Shown one piece after another: positions 1 to 9,425 of a DNA stretch of 64,000 nucleotides; positions within the stretch are counted from its first letter, which is position 1; the number at the start of each line of letters is the position of its first letter. The notes below the pieces were generated by a model. The model ran no database searches. It had not been told where the DNA came from and saw only the letters and a list, made by a program, of their open reading frames with translations. This DNA comes from Syntrophotalea acetylenica (GTDB lineage Bacteria > Desulfobacterota > Desulfuromonadia > Desulfuromonadales > Syntrophotaleaceae), in contig NZ_CP015455.1 in assembly GCF_001888165.1 (NCBI RefSeq), positions 800,001-864,000 of the forward strand. The letters run 5' to 3'. A program made the translations under genes and the position numbers.

Positions 1-521
<521 letters not shown>

Positions 522-541
522 ATAAAAAGTTTTAAAAGGAA

Positions 542-563
542 GGGGCGAGGTTCGCCTCGCCCC
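542..563 (+). other. 23S-5S spacer hairpin
   Basis: A perfect 9-bp stem (GGGGCGAGG / CCTCGCCCC) closed by a TTCG tetraloop lies 20 nt after the 23S end. There is no T-run and it is inside an rRNA operon, so it is more likely a processing or folding element of the precursor than a terminator. The rest of the spacer (564-696) shows no tRNA. Confidence 0.6.
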
Positions 564-696
564 GACCTTGATACCGCGCGATGGAAATGTCTGAAACGCT
601 CGAATCGTCGCCAGCTGTAAGGACAGCGCTTAAAGCTGCAAGCTGCGATACGAAGCATCGTTAATGTCTTAAGCAATTGAAAACCAGTTTACGGTT

Positions 697-812
697 TTCG
701 GTGGCTATAGCGCAGGGGTCACACCTGTTCCCATCCCGAACACAGAAGTTAAGCCCTGCCGCGCCGATGATACTGCACGGGTAACTGTGTGGGAAAGTAG
801 GTCGCCGCCGAA
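697..812 (+). rRNA. rrf: 5S rRNA
   Basis: About 116 nt with paired ends (TTCGGTGGC at the start, GCCGCCGAA at the end) and the conserved internal segment CCCATCCCGAACACAGAAG. It lies about 175 nt after 23S and just before two terminators, so it is the last gene of the rRNA operon. Ends are set by the terminal helix and could be off by a few bases. Confidence 0.95.
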
Positions 813-823
813 ATTTTTTCCGA

Positions 824-858
824 AAAAGGCCTCTTCGATCTGGAGAGGCCTTTTGTTT
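824..858 (+). terminator. rRNA operon terminator 1
   Basis: Intrinsic terminator: an 11-bp stem AAAAGGCCTCT / AGAGGCCTTTT around a 9-nt loop, followed by GTTTT, 12 nt after 5S. Confidence 0.9.
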
Positions 859-863
859 TAAAT

Positions 864-895
864 AAAAAAAGCACCCTCGAAAGGGTGCTTTTTTT
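864..895 (+). terminator. rRNA operon terminator 2 (bidirectional form)
   Basis: Stem GCACCCT / AGGGTGC with a CGAA loop, extended by seven A on the left and seven T on the right. It forms a second terminator in tandem with the first and could also stop minus-strand reading from ntrX. Confidence 0.88.
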
Positions 896-930
896 ATATC
901 TGCGCTATCCGATTCGCGAACCATTTATAA

Positions 931-973
931 AAAAGAAAAAAGACGCGCCGCCAGGAGGGAAAGCCGGCGCGCC
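931..973 (-). terminator. Possible ntrX terminator
   Basis: On the minus strand a CGCGCCG / CGGCGCG stem with a 14-nt loop is followed by a T-rich run (complement of the A-rich 931-941). It lies about 125 nt beyond the ntrX stop codon. Confidence 0.5.
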
Positions 974-1072
974 AAAAATCGATAACCATTCTATATATAT
1001 TACCAGTAAAGTAATAAATACACAAGAAGTCATTTGGCTGTCTGGCCGTTCTGGGATTGCTTTTGATGAGTG

Positions 1073-1105
1073 ATAGGCCGGGGAAACCAGAAGGCCTATT
1101 TTTTT
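1073..1105 (+). terminator. Plus-strand hairpin with T-run, overlapping the ntrX stop
   Basis: Stem ATAGGCC / GGCCTAT with a 13-nt loop, then seven T (1099-1105). As a terminator it faces plus-strand transcription, that is rRNA read-through or an unseen transcript entering ntrX antisense. Its right arm overlaps the ntrX stop codon. Confidence 0.45.
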
Positions 1106-2463
1106 GCGTCGATTCCATAGGATTTGATCTTCCGATGCAGATTGGAGCGCTCCATGTCGATCGCTTCTGCTGTGCGGGAAATGTTCCCCTCGTTTTCCTG
1201 CAACTTCTGTAGAATAAATTCCTTTTCGAAATCTTCCCGTGCTTGTTTCAGACTTATTCCTTCTCCTGTCATAAAAACCTTGATTCCCTGTTCCTCAGGA
1301 TTTGCATTCTGAATGCCGACGGGCAGATCGGACATAGTTATGGTTTGATGTGGGCTCATGATGACGAGCCTCTCCACGATATTTCTTAATTCACGCACGT
1401 TTCCAGGCCAGTTATAGGCCGTCAATGCTGAAATGACATCGGGTTCCATGGTTTTTATATCTCTACTTTCCTTGCTGCAAAAATAGACAAGGAAGTGCCT
1501 TGCCAACAGGGAGATGTCTTCCCGCCGCTCGCGCAGGGGGGGGACATGAAATGGCAACACATTGAGCCGATAATAAAGATCCTGGCGGAAATTCCCCTTG
1601 CCGATTTCTTCTTCCAGATCTTTGTTGGTCGCGGCAATAACGCGGACATCGACTTCTATGGTTCGATTTCCTCCAACACGCTCGAATTTTCGTTCCTGCA
1701 GGATGCGCAGGATCTTGGCCTGGGTTTTGAGGCTCATGTCCCCGATTTCATCAAGAAAAAGCGTGCCTTCGTGAGCCTGATCGAATTTTCCCTTGCGCTG
1801 GGCGGTGGCACCGGTAAATGCCCCTTTTTCGTGACCAAAAAGCTCAGATTCAATGAGTTCCTCAGGAATGGCCGCACAGTTGACCTCAACGAACGGCTTA
1901 TCATTGCGCTTTGAATAATGGTGAATTGCACGGGCCACCAGCTCTTTGCCTGTGCCGTTTTCGCCGGTAATCAAAACCCACCCGGAAGTTGGCGCAGCGA
2001 TGGTGATCTGTTCCTTGAGCTTCATGATGGCTTCACTGCTCCCAACCATTTCATACTCTTTGGCCATCCTGGCTCTCAGCGAACGATTTTCCTCGACGAG
2101 TCGACTGACTTTAAACGCATTTTCTATGCTAATCAGGACCTTTTCCAGGGATAAAGGTTTCTCAATGAAGTCGTAAGCCCCCAATTTGGTGGCCTTGACG
2201 GCGGTCTCAATAGTCCCGTGACCGCTCATCATGATAACCAATTGTTCAGGATTGTTTTCACGAATACGACGCAGCGTCTCCAGTCCATCGATTCCAGGAA
2301 GCCAGATATCCAGCAATATCAGATCAGGGGTTTCTTCCGTCAGCAGGGTCAGAGCCCCCTCGCCGGTTTCAGAAAAGAGGGTCCGGAAGCCTTCATCCTG
2401 GAGGATGCCGTCCAGGCTTTCCCGGATGCTTTGTTCGTCATCCACGACAAGAATTGTCTTCAT
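1096..2463 (-). CDS. ntrX: NtrX-type sigma-54-dependent response regulator
   Basis: 455 aa. Residues 1-120 form a receiver domain with phosphoacceptor D52; about 135-380 form a sigma-54 AAA+ domain with Walker A GENGTGKE and an intact GAFTGA loop that contacts sigma-54; the last 45 residues form a Fis-type helix-turn-helix (NISRTAEAIDMERSNLHRK). It is expected to activate sigma-54 promoters when phosphorylated by the NtrY-like kinase encoded just upstream (80-nt gap). The start has a good ribosome site (AAGGAAGAACAG before ATG). A sigma-54 promoter 3.7 kb away in front of lpxC is a plausible target (inference). It could also be called an NtrC-family regulator; the NtrX name rests on its pairing with an NtrY-like kinase. 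Confidence 0.92.
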   Translation of the reverse strand: MKTILVVDDEQSIRESLDGILQDEGFRTLFSETGEGALTLLTEETPDLILLDIWLPGIDGLETLRRIRENNPEQLVIMMSGHGTIETAVKATKLGAYDFIEKPLSLEKVLISIENAFKVSRLVEENRSLRARMAKEYEMVGSSEAIMKLKEQITIAAPTSGWVLITGENGTGKELVARAIHHYSKRNDKPFVEVNCAAIPEELIESELFGHEKGAFTGATAQRKGKFDQAHEGTLFLDEIGDMSLKTQAKILRILQERKFERVGGNRTIEVDVRVIAATNKDLEEEIGKGNFRQDLYYRLNVLPFHVPPLRERREDISLLARHFLVYFCSKESRDIKTMEPDVISALTAYNWPGNVRELRNIVERLVIMSPHQTITMSDLPVGIQNANPEEQGIKVFMTGEGISLKQAREDFEKEFILQKLQENEGNISRTAEAIDMERSNLHRKIKSYGIDAKK

Positions 2464-2543
2464 CTGTTCTTCCTTAACTCACCGTTGGTGGTATCAGCAA
2501 AAGTATATGATGTCGCCAGTCATTTTTGGGAAACAACAGACGG

Positions 2544-4799
2544 TCAGGCGACATTTTCATCGTTGCGTCCGGTTGTCGGCAGTTCGATGATGAACTTTGT
2601 TCCTTTGGGATGGTTGTCTTTTACCCTGATATAGCCATTGTGATCGGCGATAATGGTGGCGACGATAGCCAGTCCCAAGCCCGTTCCGGATTTTTTGGTT
2701 GAAAAATAGGGTTCAAAGAGGCGCGGTTTATCTTCGCTGGGGATTCCACAGCCGTCATCTGCGATAATAACGCTAACCATTTGCATATCACGATTGAAAT
2801 GAGTCTCCAAGGAAATATGGCCCTCTTTCTCGATGGCGCCGACGGCATTTTCAAGCATGTTGATCATTGACCGTTTTATCTGATCCCGGTCCAGGTTGAA
2901 TATTGGGACAGTTGAGTCCGGCATGAATGAAAAAACAACGTGTCGATGGGCTTCCTGGTAAAGAATAAGTGTTTCGTTGATGATTTCGTTAAGGTTGTTC
3001 GGCGCAGGATTGGCAGAGGGCATCTTGGCGAAGTTGGAAAATTCATCCACAAGAATTTTCAGTTCATCAACCTGTTTTATGATCATGCAGGTGCAATCGT
3101 CGAAGACCTTGTCATCTTCGGGGAACCGGTCAAGATACCGGCGGCGCAGACGTTGTGCAGACAGACGGATTGGAGTCAGCGGGTTTTTTATCTCATGCGC
3201 GATGCGCCGGGCCACCTCACGCCAAGCCGCCATTCGCTGGGCTTTGATCATATGCGTGAGATCATCGAAAACGACAACCGTTCCCATGAATTCGCCGTTT
3301 TCATCCCGCAGAGTCGTGAGGTTGAGCAATAAGGTGAGTTTGTTGTCCTCCAGTGGGATGGTCATCTGCTTGTGAATGGAATCTTTGCCTGATTTGGCCA
3401 ATTGCCGCAGCAAGTCGTTGATGATGACCAGATGTTCGGCTTGCAATACCTGACGGAAGTGCTGGCCGAGGACCTTTCCGGGCATTATTTTCAAGAGTTT
3501 TTCCGCGGATTTGTTGATCGTGGTAATACGCCCTTGGCGATCAACCGAAATAACTCCTGCGGTGACGTTCTTCAATACGATCTCCATGTAACGGCGGCGT
3601 TGGTCGAGTTCCTGGTTTGACGCCCGCAGATGTCGATTCGCATCGCTGATGCCTGCCTGGCTTTTGCGAAGATCCGCCGTCATTTTGTTAAACGCTTCTA
3701 CCAGAAGAGCAATTTCATCATCGCTTTGCGGAGAAATCTGTACTGTCAGGTCCCCTCCGGCAATTCGCTTGGTAGCCGAAACCAATTCCTGAATAGGAAC
3801 GGTGATAGTGCGTGCAAGGTAGAAGCCGAACCATGTGGCCAGAAAAATGATGGCCAGGGCAGTAATCAGAAGAACTTGCACATACCCTTTCTGGATGCGA
3901 TCTTTAAGCAGTTTGGTTGTTTTATATTGCTCGAAGGAAGCCGAAATTTCCTTCATCTTGTTAACCAGAGAGTAGGGGACATAGTAATTAACCACGACTA
4001 CCCCGACAACGTCCTCGGGATTCCAGTTGGAATAGACCGGCACCACGCCGCGAATCAGATCGGCTTTGCCGATGGGCGTAACCCGCGTGAATCGGTTGCC
4101 TTGCAAGGCTTCGCGAATGGTATCGCTGCCGGGATCCGTAAACTCCGATATGGGGATCTGGGGATTTGCGGCACGCACCAATTCCTCGTAGGTTGAAGAA
4201 AAGACTTCCACAACGCCTAGGTTGTATTCCTGCTGCTTGGCCTGAATCAAATCCCTGAGCTGCGGAAGATTACTCTCATTGAGCAGTTTCTGGTCCTTGA
4301 TGAAGCGTGCCAGCTGGTCACCGTAGTAAAGCGCATTGGCTCCTGAATTTTTATAGTATGTCTGCGCCACCTCCAGGGATTCGTGGAGGGAGGTTTCGAT
4401 TTGGATGTTGAACCAGTTTTCGATGGAACTGGAGACGAATCCTGCAGCCACAAAAAACAGCAGAAGAGTTGGCACCAGCGACAGGGTGACAAAGGCGACG
4501 ACCAGTCGTGTTCGCAAGCGGGCCCCCGGAACTTCCCTGCGCCGCTCAAGAATGAGCTTGAAGACATTGCGGAAGACCAGAAACAACGTCAGGATGATCA
4601 ATAGAATGTTCAGATTGATCAACGCAAGAACCAGAAGGCTTTTCGCCAGAGGCACTTGAGAGGAAAATTGGAAGAGTTGTGTCTCGAATTTTGAAAACAC
4701 AATCACCAGTAACGTGGTAAAGCCGATCAGCAGCCATTCACGACGCCGTTTACGGTTTTCTCGGAACTTTTTATCAGGATCACAGGGCATGGGATTCAC
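2544..4799 (-). CDS. ntrY: NtrY-type membrane sensor histidine kinase
   Basis: About 751 aa from the GTG at 4799, chosen because AGAAGGAAGAG lies 7 nt before it; an ATG three codons later (4790) is the alternative. Order: three or four N-terminal membrane segments within the first 130 residues, a periplasmic region, another membrane segment, a HAMP linker, a PAS domain, an HisKA H-box (AHEIKNPLTPIRLSAQRL) and an HATPase domain (ADDGCGIP, GTGLGLAI). This matches NtrY, the partner of NtrX, which lies immediately downstream. The kinase senses an unknown signal and should phosphorylate NtrX D52. The upstream 350 bp hold only promoter-like sequence, so ntrYX is probably its own operon. Confidence 0.9.
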   Translation of the reverse strand: MNPMPCDPDKKFRENRKRRREWLLIGFTTLLVIVFSKFETQLFQFSSQVPLAKSLLVLALINLNILLIILTLFLVFRNVFKLILERRREVPGARLRTRLVVAFVTLSLVPTLLLFFVAAGFVSSSIENWFNIQIETSLHESLEVAQTYYKNSGANALYYGDQLARFIKDQKLLNESNLPQLRDLIQAKQQEYNLGVVEVFSSTYEELVRAANPQIPISEFTDPGSDTIREALQGNRFTRVTPIGKADLIRGVVPVYSNWNPEDVVGVVVVNYYVPYSLVNKMKEISASFEQYKTTKLLKDRIQKGYVQVLLITALAIIFLATWFGFYLARTITVPIQELVSATKRIAGGDLTVQISPQSDDEIALLVEAFNKMTADLRKSQAGISDANRHLRASNQELDQRRRYMEIVLKNVTAGVISVDRQGRITTINKSAEKLLKIMPGKVLGQHFRQVLQAEHLVIINDLLRQLAKSGKDSIHKQMTIPLEDNKLTLLLNLTTLRDENGEFMGTVVVFDDLTHMIKAQRMAAWREVARRIAHEIKNPLTPIRLSAQRLRRRYLDRFPEDDKVFDDCTCMIIKQVDELKILVDEFSNFAKMPSANPAPNNLNEIINETLILYQEAHRHVVFSFMPDSTVPIFNLDRDQIKRSMINMLENAVGAIEKEGHISLETHFNRDMQMVSVIIADDGCGIPSEDKPRLFEPYFSTKKSGTGLGLAIVATIIADHNGYIRVKDNHPKGTKFIIELPTTGRNDENVA

Positions 4800-5099
4800 G
4801 GATACTCTTCCTTCTGGAAGAACGTTGATAAGAGTGTGGGGTGATGAATTGAAACCAGCGGATTGCGTTTTCCCCGGTCTCTGCGGCGCTAAAGCCGAAT
4901 TAATTCGGAGATCTGCTTGCGCGGCGCCCCAATGGCTGATTAAATGCTGGCCACTTGTCTTTCGGATAATGATGCAAAATGTATGCAACCGATGATAGTG
5001 GGCCACATCGGTGATGCCAACAGGCTTGTAAAGAAATATTCAATTCTAGAGCAGGAAACATGCGTTTTGCAACTCCGGGATGTGGTTTCCGGTTCTCAC
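4800..5099. other. Gene-free stretch upstream of ntrY
   Basis: No coding region on either strand is convincing here. On the minus strand it holds a candidate promoter near 5043-5072 and a long leader of about 230 nt. I see no sigma-54 match and no clear riboswitch fold in it. Confidence 0.5.
5043..5072 (-). promoter_or_regulatory. Candidate sigma-70-type promoter for ntrYX
   Basis: On the minus strand TTGCAA and TAGAAT are separated by 18 nt, between the lpxC terminator and ntrY. The -10 box matches 5 of 6 positions, the -35 box 4 of 6. Confidence 0.35.
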
Positions 5100-5131
5100 C
5101 AAAAAAAAAGCAGCCGGGAAAGGCTGCTTTT
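5100..5131 (-). terminator. lpxC terminator
   Basis: On the minus strand a 10-bp stem AAAAGCAGCC / GGCTGCTTTT with a 6-nt loop ends in a run of nine T. It lies 27 nt after the lpxC stop and separates lpxC from ntrYX. Confidence 0.9.
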
Positions 5132-5157
5132 GTAATCGCGGTTTGGAATTTTCAGGC

Positions 5158-6087
5158 TCAGATTTCGGCTATGCCTGCCATTGCCATGGCGGGGCGGTTG
5201 CCGAGGGACAGGCTGTTGTGGCTGACGGTTTCGCCAGATTCAACCAACTGCCAGCAGGCAGGATTGGCAAGAATTTTTTCGACTACCTGGTGATTGATGT
5301 CATGACCGGCCTTGTAGGCTTTGACATGTCCCAGCAGAGGATACCCAAGCAGACTGAAATCACCCACTGCATCCAGAATCTTGTGCCGAACGCACTCATC
5401 CTGGAAGCGCACGCCACCGGGGTTGAGAACGCCTTCCTTGCCCAGCACCACGGCATTGTCAAGTGAACCGCCCAGGGCCAGCCCGTTGGCCTTGAGATAC
5501 TCGACTTCGTGCAGGAAACCGAAGGTACGTGCTGCCGCGATCTCCTTGCGAAAGGAATCACCGGTAATTTTTATGGCCCGATGTTGAAGCCCGATACTGG
5601 GGTGGTCAAAAGCGATATCAAAAGTGATGCGAAAAAATCGCGAGGGGATGATGCTGACGCGTTTTTCCCCATCCACCAGGGTTATCGGTTTGCGAATGGC
5701 AAGGTATTTCCGGCGTTTGTCCTGGGCTCGATTGCCGACTTCTCGCAGCATGGCGACAAACGGCGCTGCACTGCCGTCCATGACGGGGACTTCGGGACCG
5801 TCAATGTCGATATGCAGGTTGTCGATGCCGCAGGCGGAAAATGCTGCCATGAGGTGTTCAATTGTTGACACGGATACGCCGTCCTTGCCGATAACTGTGG
5901 CCATGCGCGTATCGACAACGTTGGCGGATATGGCCGGGATGGCAACACGCCGGTCGCCCTCGATGCGATGGAAGACGATGCCAGTGTCGGAATCCGCGGG
6001 CCGCAAGGTCATGGTAATCTGGCGGCCGGTATGCAGACCGATACCGGAAATAGTCAGAGAGCGCTTGAGGGTCGATTGGTAAATCAT
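5158..6087 (-). CDS. lpxC: UDP-3-O-acyl-N-acetylglucosamine deacetylase
   Basis: 309 aa, full length for LpxC, the zinc enzyme that carries out the committed step of lipid A synthesis in the cytoplasm. The conserved zinc ligands are visible: H78 in STIEHLMAA and the H and D of VRHKILDAVGD, plus the catalytic His of KAGHDINH. The start at 6087 (MIYQSTLKRS) is preceded by AAAGGACGTGCC; a longer frame to 6165 has no ribosome site. It appears to be a single-gene unit, with its own terminator after it and a full-consensus sigma-54 promoter before it (6149-6164), which is unusual for lpxC. Confidence 0.97.
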   Translation of the reverse strand: MIYQSTLKRSLTISGIGLHTGRQITMTLRPADSDTGIVFHRIEGDRRVAIPAISANVVDTRMATVIGKDGVSVSTIEHLMAAFSACGIDNLHIDIDGPEVPVMDGSAAPFVAMLREVGNRAQDKRRKYLAIRKPITLVDGEKRVSIIPSRFFRITFDIAFDHPSIGLQHRAIKITGDSFRKEIAAARTFGFLHEVEYLKANGLALGGSLDNAVVLGKEGVLNPGGVRFQDECVRHKILDAVGDFSLLGYPLLGHVKAYKAGHDINHQVVEKILANPACWQLVESGETVSHNSLSLGNRPAMAMAGIAEI

Positions 6088-6148
6088 GGCACGTCCTTTT
6101 ATGAATAAGGCGAATGGCGTTGTTGTTTTGTCTTTGTATTTTATGGTT

Positions 6149-6164
6149 TGCAAGGGGTGTGCCA
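6149..6164 (-). promoter_or_regulatory. Sigma-54 promoter of lpxC (full consensus match)
   Basis: On the minus strand TGGCACACCCCTTGCA matches the sigma-54 consensus TGGCACR-N4-TTGCW at every defined position, with the invariant GG and GC exactly 10 nt apart. The predicted transcription start is near 6138, leaving a leader of about 50 nt before the lpxC ATG. It lies in the intergenic gap after ubiB. Confidence 0.8.
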
Positions 6165-6232
6165 CTTGTCAGGGTTATGCAGCGGTCCGATATTGTTGAG
6201 TTTTTTCCGGGGCTGGGGGGGCGACGAGCCGT

Positions 6233-6255
6233 CGGAGCGTGTCATGTACACTCCG
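6233..6255. promoter_or_regulatory. Candidate enhancer (activator site) upstream of the lpxC promoter
   Basis: Inverted repeat CGGAGCGT-N7-ACACTCCG with one mismatched pair, centred about 105 nt upstream of the predicted lpxC start. This is the usual distance for a sigma-54 activator site. NtrX is the obvious candidate ligand, but that is inference. Confidence 0.4.
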
Positions 6256-6256
6256 G

Positions 6257-6274
6257 TGTGGCTTGCGGGCCACA
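6257..6274 (-). other. Hairpin just after ubiB
   Basis: TGTGGC / GCCACA with a 6-nt loop, 3 nt beyond the ubiB stop. There is no T-run, so it may stabilise the ubiB mRNA end rather than terminate it. Confidence 0.35.
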
Positions 6275-6277
6275 ATC

Positions 6278-7969
6278 TTACAGGCGGCCTGAGCGCAGTA
6301 TGGCTACGGCCAGCCACAATCCGAGTATGGCGGCGATGGTATAGCCCAGAAAGCCCAGGACCGGGAAGCCCATGACCTGCGGTCCTTTATCCACCTGCAT
6401 GATAAGGGAGGAGCCAACGATAAGGGCACTGATGAGCAGACTGAATGAGAGTCGGTTGCTTGATTTATCCAGGTCGGTGATAAGTTGGCCGAGGCCGCGG
6501 TGTTCAAGGTTGATTTTCAGGCGGTTGCGTGTCATGCGCAGCAACAGGGTCCGAAGATCTCGGGGCAGCCTTCGGAGGAGGATACTGTAGTCTCCCGCCA
6601 CCCCACCCAGTTCTTGTGTGATATAAGTCAAGGACCAGCGTTCACGCGCCAGTTGCTCCATAAAAGGTTTGAGATGATGGACCATATTGAAATCCGGATC
6701 CAGCTGCCGTCCGATGCCTTCCATCGTGATCAGTGCCCTTGCCAGCAACAGTAGATCCGGCGGTACACTGATGCGAAACTGCACGAGGATGCCGATAAGA
6801 TCGGTAAGCAAATGGCCGGTATGGATTTCCTGCAGAGGAACCTCGTAATAGTCGTCAATAAAATCGGAAACCACTTTTTTAAGGTCCGTCAGAATCGGCT
6901 CCTCTTCCAGCTCGCCGGAGTCGAGGAGCAGCCGCGAGACCTTTTCGACATCTCTTTCAAGGATGCCTGCAAGCAAATCAAGCAGCTGATATTTAAGATT
7001 ATGGTCCAGACGGCCAACCATGCCATAGTCAAGAAAACAGATCACCGGACCCGGTAAAATATAGACGTTGCCAGGGTGCGGATCCCCATGAAACAGGCCG
7101 TGAACCAGAACCTGTCTGAGCAGCGCATCGGCACCATGTCGGGCAATGACTTTCAGATCATAACCCTCCGCGCGCAATTTGCCGAAATTATTGACCTTGA
7201 TCCCTTTGATATATTCCATGGTCAATACGGCTTCGCCAGAGAGTTCGCGATACACCTGTGGAACATGAAATGTTTTATCGCCTGCAAAATTCGCCGCGAA
7301 CCGTTCAAGCGTGTGGCCTTCCCGCCGGAAATCGAGTTCACGCTGGATACTGCGGCGAAATTCTTTTATCAGCGCAACGGGATTGTAGAGGTGTAGCGCC
7401 GCGATATGGTGCTCGGCAAGGTAGGCGAGACTCATGAGGATGTCGAGATCGGTCGCGATGATCTGTTCTATATCGGGTCGGCGGATCTTGACAGCAACTT
7501 TTTTGCCGTCTGGAAGGCTGGCTTTATGTACCTGGGCAATGGATGCGGCAGCAAGGGGCGTTTTTTCGAAATGTGAAAACAGGGACTCTATTGGCGACCC
7601 CAGCTCGCGGCTGATCTGATGGCGGACTGTTTCAAAGGGAAATGGCGGGATGGCATCCTGGAGCCGGCTGAATTCGGCAATGTATTCCGGGGTAAGAAGA
7701 TCGGGGCGAGTCGACAGCAATTGCCCGAGCTTAATGAAGGTCGGGCCGAGTTCCTCCATCGCCAGACGAAGCCGCACGGCCGGAGATTGACGTCTTGCCG
7801 CCCTTATCTCCGGGCTGCCGAAAAAAAGTTGCCGCCCTCGTTGCAGCGTGAAGCGTAACTGCAGCTGATCGAGAACCTGGCCGAAGCCATACTTGAGCAA
7901 GGTTCCAAGGATCTGCCGGTAGCGGCGCAGGGAGCGAATGTTGCGGTTGAGCCGCCTCAGGTTCAGCAT
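6278..7969 (-). CDS. ubiB: UbiB/AarF family atypical kinase
   Basis: 563 aa. It has the UbiB hallmarks: the KxGQ motif (FIKLGQLLSTRPD, about residue 78), an alanine-rich nucleotide loop (AAASIAQVHKA), the catalytic HGDPHPGN (near 290) and DYGMVG, then two C-terminal membrane helices (about 510-560). UbiB proteins are membrane-tied ATPase/kinase-like factors that support coenzyme Q or, in anaerobes, menaquinone-type lipid biosynthesis; the substrate here is unknown. Its start overlaps the stop of the phasin-like gene by 7 nt, so the two are translationally coupled. Confidence 0.93.
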   Translation of the reverse strand: MLNLRRLNRNIRSLRRYRQILGTLLKYGFGQVLDQLQLRFTLQRGRQLFFGSPEIRAARRQSPAVRLRLAMEELGPTFIKLGQLLSTRPDLLTPEYIAEFSRLQDAIPPFPFETVRHQISRELGSPIESLFSHFEKTPLAAASIAQVHKASLPDGKKVAVKIRRPDIEQIIATDLDILMSLAYLAEHHIAALHLYNPVALIKEFRRSIQRELDFRREGHTLERFAANFAGDKTFHVPQVYRELSGEAVLTMEYIKGIKVNNFGKLRAEGYDLKVIARHGADALLRQVLVHGLFHGDPHPGNVYILPGPVICFLDYGMVGRLDHNLKYQLLDLLAGILERDVEKVSRLLLDSGELEEEPILTDLKKVVSDFIDDYYEVPLQEIHTGHLLTDLIGILVQFRISVPPDLLLLARALITMEGIGRQLDPDFNMVHHLKPFMEQLARERWSLTYITQELGGVAGDYSILLRRLPRDLRTLLLRMTRNRLKINLEHRGLGQLITDLDKSSNRLSFSLLISALIVGSSLIMQVDKGPQVMGFPVLGFLGYTIAAILGLWLAVAILRSGRL

Positions 7970-8298
7970 TTGCCGGGAGCATCATCCTGCGTTGCCTGTT
8001 GCAGTGCCCTGAGTTCTTTTTCCAGCGCCTGCACTTTTTTGGCCAGGCGGTTCAGCTCATCTTTTTTGACCATGCCGAGATCGGTACAGATTCTTTGCAC
8101 CTCTTCCCGGGCGATCTCTTCGAGCTTCTGCTGGTTGTCGCGTGCCATATCCGAAAGCAGGGTTAACAGCTCGCGACCTTTTTCCTCACTCAAGTTGAGC
8201 CTGCGTTTCAGCTCGTCGGCCATTTGCTCGACCTTTTTCTGGGTCAAGGTCAGTGCTCCGAGTCCGGTCAATAGCGATTTTTCAATCAAATCGATCAT
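7963..8298 (-). CDS. Phasin-like coiled-coil protein
   Basis: 111 aa from the ATG at 8298, which has a strong ribosome site (AGGGGGATATC). It opens with a hydrophobic-amphipathic stretch (MIDLIEKSLLTGLGALTLTQ), followed by a long charged helix and a C-terminal heptad coiled coil ending in ALEKELRALQQ. This resembles the phasin-like / PHA-granule regulator family often found next to ubiB in deltaproteobacteria. No PHA synthase is in the window, so a role in granules is not shown; a membrane or UbiB accessory role is equally possible. Confidence 0.75.
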   Translation of the reverse strand: MIDLIEKSLLTGLGALTLTQKKVEQMADELKRRLNLSEEKGRELLTLLSDMARDNQQKLEEIAREEVQRICTDLGMVKKDELNRLAKKVQALEKELRALQQATQDDAPGKC

Positions 8299-8365
8299 GA
8301 TATCCCCCTGGGTTGTGAATTCATTGGAAACACTCAAATTTTAACACAGAGGGCACTCCCCGCAA

Positions 8366-9310
8366 TCAGGCTTCGCACAAGGACCGCAATTGTGGGATAC
8401 ATTGGCGAGCAGCCTGCTCACCTGCCGCAATGGCTTCATCCGCGCGGTGGAATTCAAGCATGTTGAATGCGGTGAATACAGGCCGAATCAGCAGCTCAGC
8501 CCTGGTTCTTTCCATCTGCAGATCGTTGATGCGGTTTTCCATAATGGCTACACTGCGGGAACAGATGCTGAAAATATTGGGTGGTTTGCGATTTCGCCCT
8601 GACTCCTTGTCATTACCCGGGTGGTCGGCCTGCCAAAGATCTCTCCACAGTTTTTCAATATTCGCGGAGGTGAAGAATTCATGCAGTCGGCCCTTATCGC
8701 GCCCAGCACCGGTTTCCGAAGGCAGGGATATCTCGCCCGCCGGGTCCTCCATGCGCGGAATGGTGCAGACCCCGATCACTTTATCCGCTCCCATCTGATA
8801 GGCGATATCCAGCGGAACCGGGTTGGTCAGGCCTCCGTCGACCAGGAAACGGTCGCCAAAAAGCACCGGAGTAAAAATGCCGGGAAATGCGATGGCGGCG
8901 CGCAGCCCTTCAAGAAGGTTGCCTTTGCGGATAATCAGTGCTTCGCCCGTTTCAACATCGGTGGCGGTGATGGCCAGCGGGATGCGCAGCTCTTCGAAGG
9001 TGGTTGCCGGCAAAAGTTCCGCCAGGAATGTTGCAACGCGATTGCCGTCCATCAACCCCGAGGTCGGCAGGGTGGGATCGATAAGCCTCGCAAGTGCACG
9101 CCAGTCCAGCTCCCGCATGACTTTTTCCATGCGATGCACAGGGACCCCTGCCGCGTAAAGGGCCCCCAGGGCTGCGCCGATGGAGGTGCCTGCAATAAGG
9201 TCGATGGGGATTTTTTCCTCTTCGAGAACCTTGAGGATGCCGATATGTGCCAGTCCCCGGGCTGCGCCGCTACCGAGAGCAAGACCTATGAGAGGGCGGG
9301 ATTGTGCCAT
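8366..9310 (-). CDS. Patatin-like phospholipase (RssA type)
   Basis: 314 aa from the ATG at 9310 (AAAGGAACGCC before it; longer frames lack a site). It has the patatin Ser-Asp dyad: oxyanion loop GSGAARG (near residue 12), nucleophile motif GTSIG (near 41) and DGGLTNP. Members hydrolyse acyl esters of phospholipids. The C-terminal 100 residues extend past the catalytic core and contain an amphipathic segment. It sits alone between the 789-aa gene and the phasin-like gene, same strand. Confidence 0.88.
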   Translation of the reverse strand: MAQSRPLIGLALGSGAARGLAHIGILKVLEEEKIPIDLIAGTSIGAALGALYAAGVPVHRMEKVMRELDWRALARLIDPTLPTSGLMDGNRVATFLAELLPATTFEELRIPLAITATDVETGEALIIRKGNLLEGLRAAIAFPGIFTPVLFGDRFLVDGGLTNPVPLDIAYQMGADKVIGVCTIPRMEDPAGEISLPSETGAGRDKGRLHEFFTSANIEKLWRDLWQADHPGNDKESGRNRKPPNIFSICSRSVAIMENRINDLQMERTRAELLIRPVFTAFNMLEFHRADEAIAAGEQAARQCIPQLRSLCEA

Positions 9311-9425
9311 GGCGTTCCTTTCCTTTTTCGCGATACGGCAGGGAGCCACTGAATGCCTGAACCGGAAGGGGAATGCATGCGGCGCCGGCTGATCTGAAAC
9401 CCTGCGGAAGGCATTCTGACAGCAA

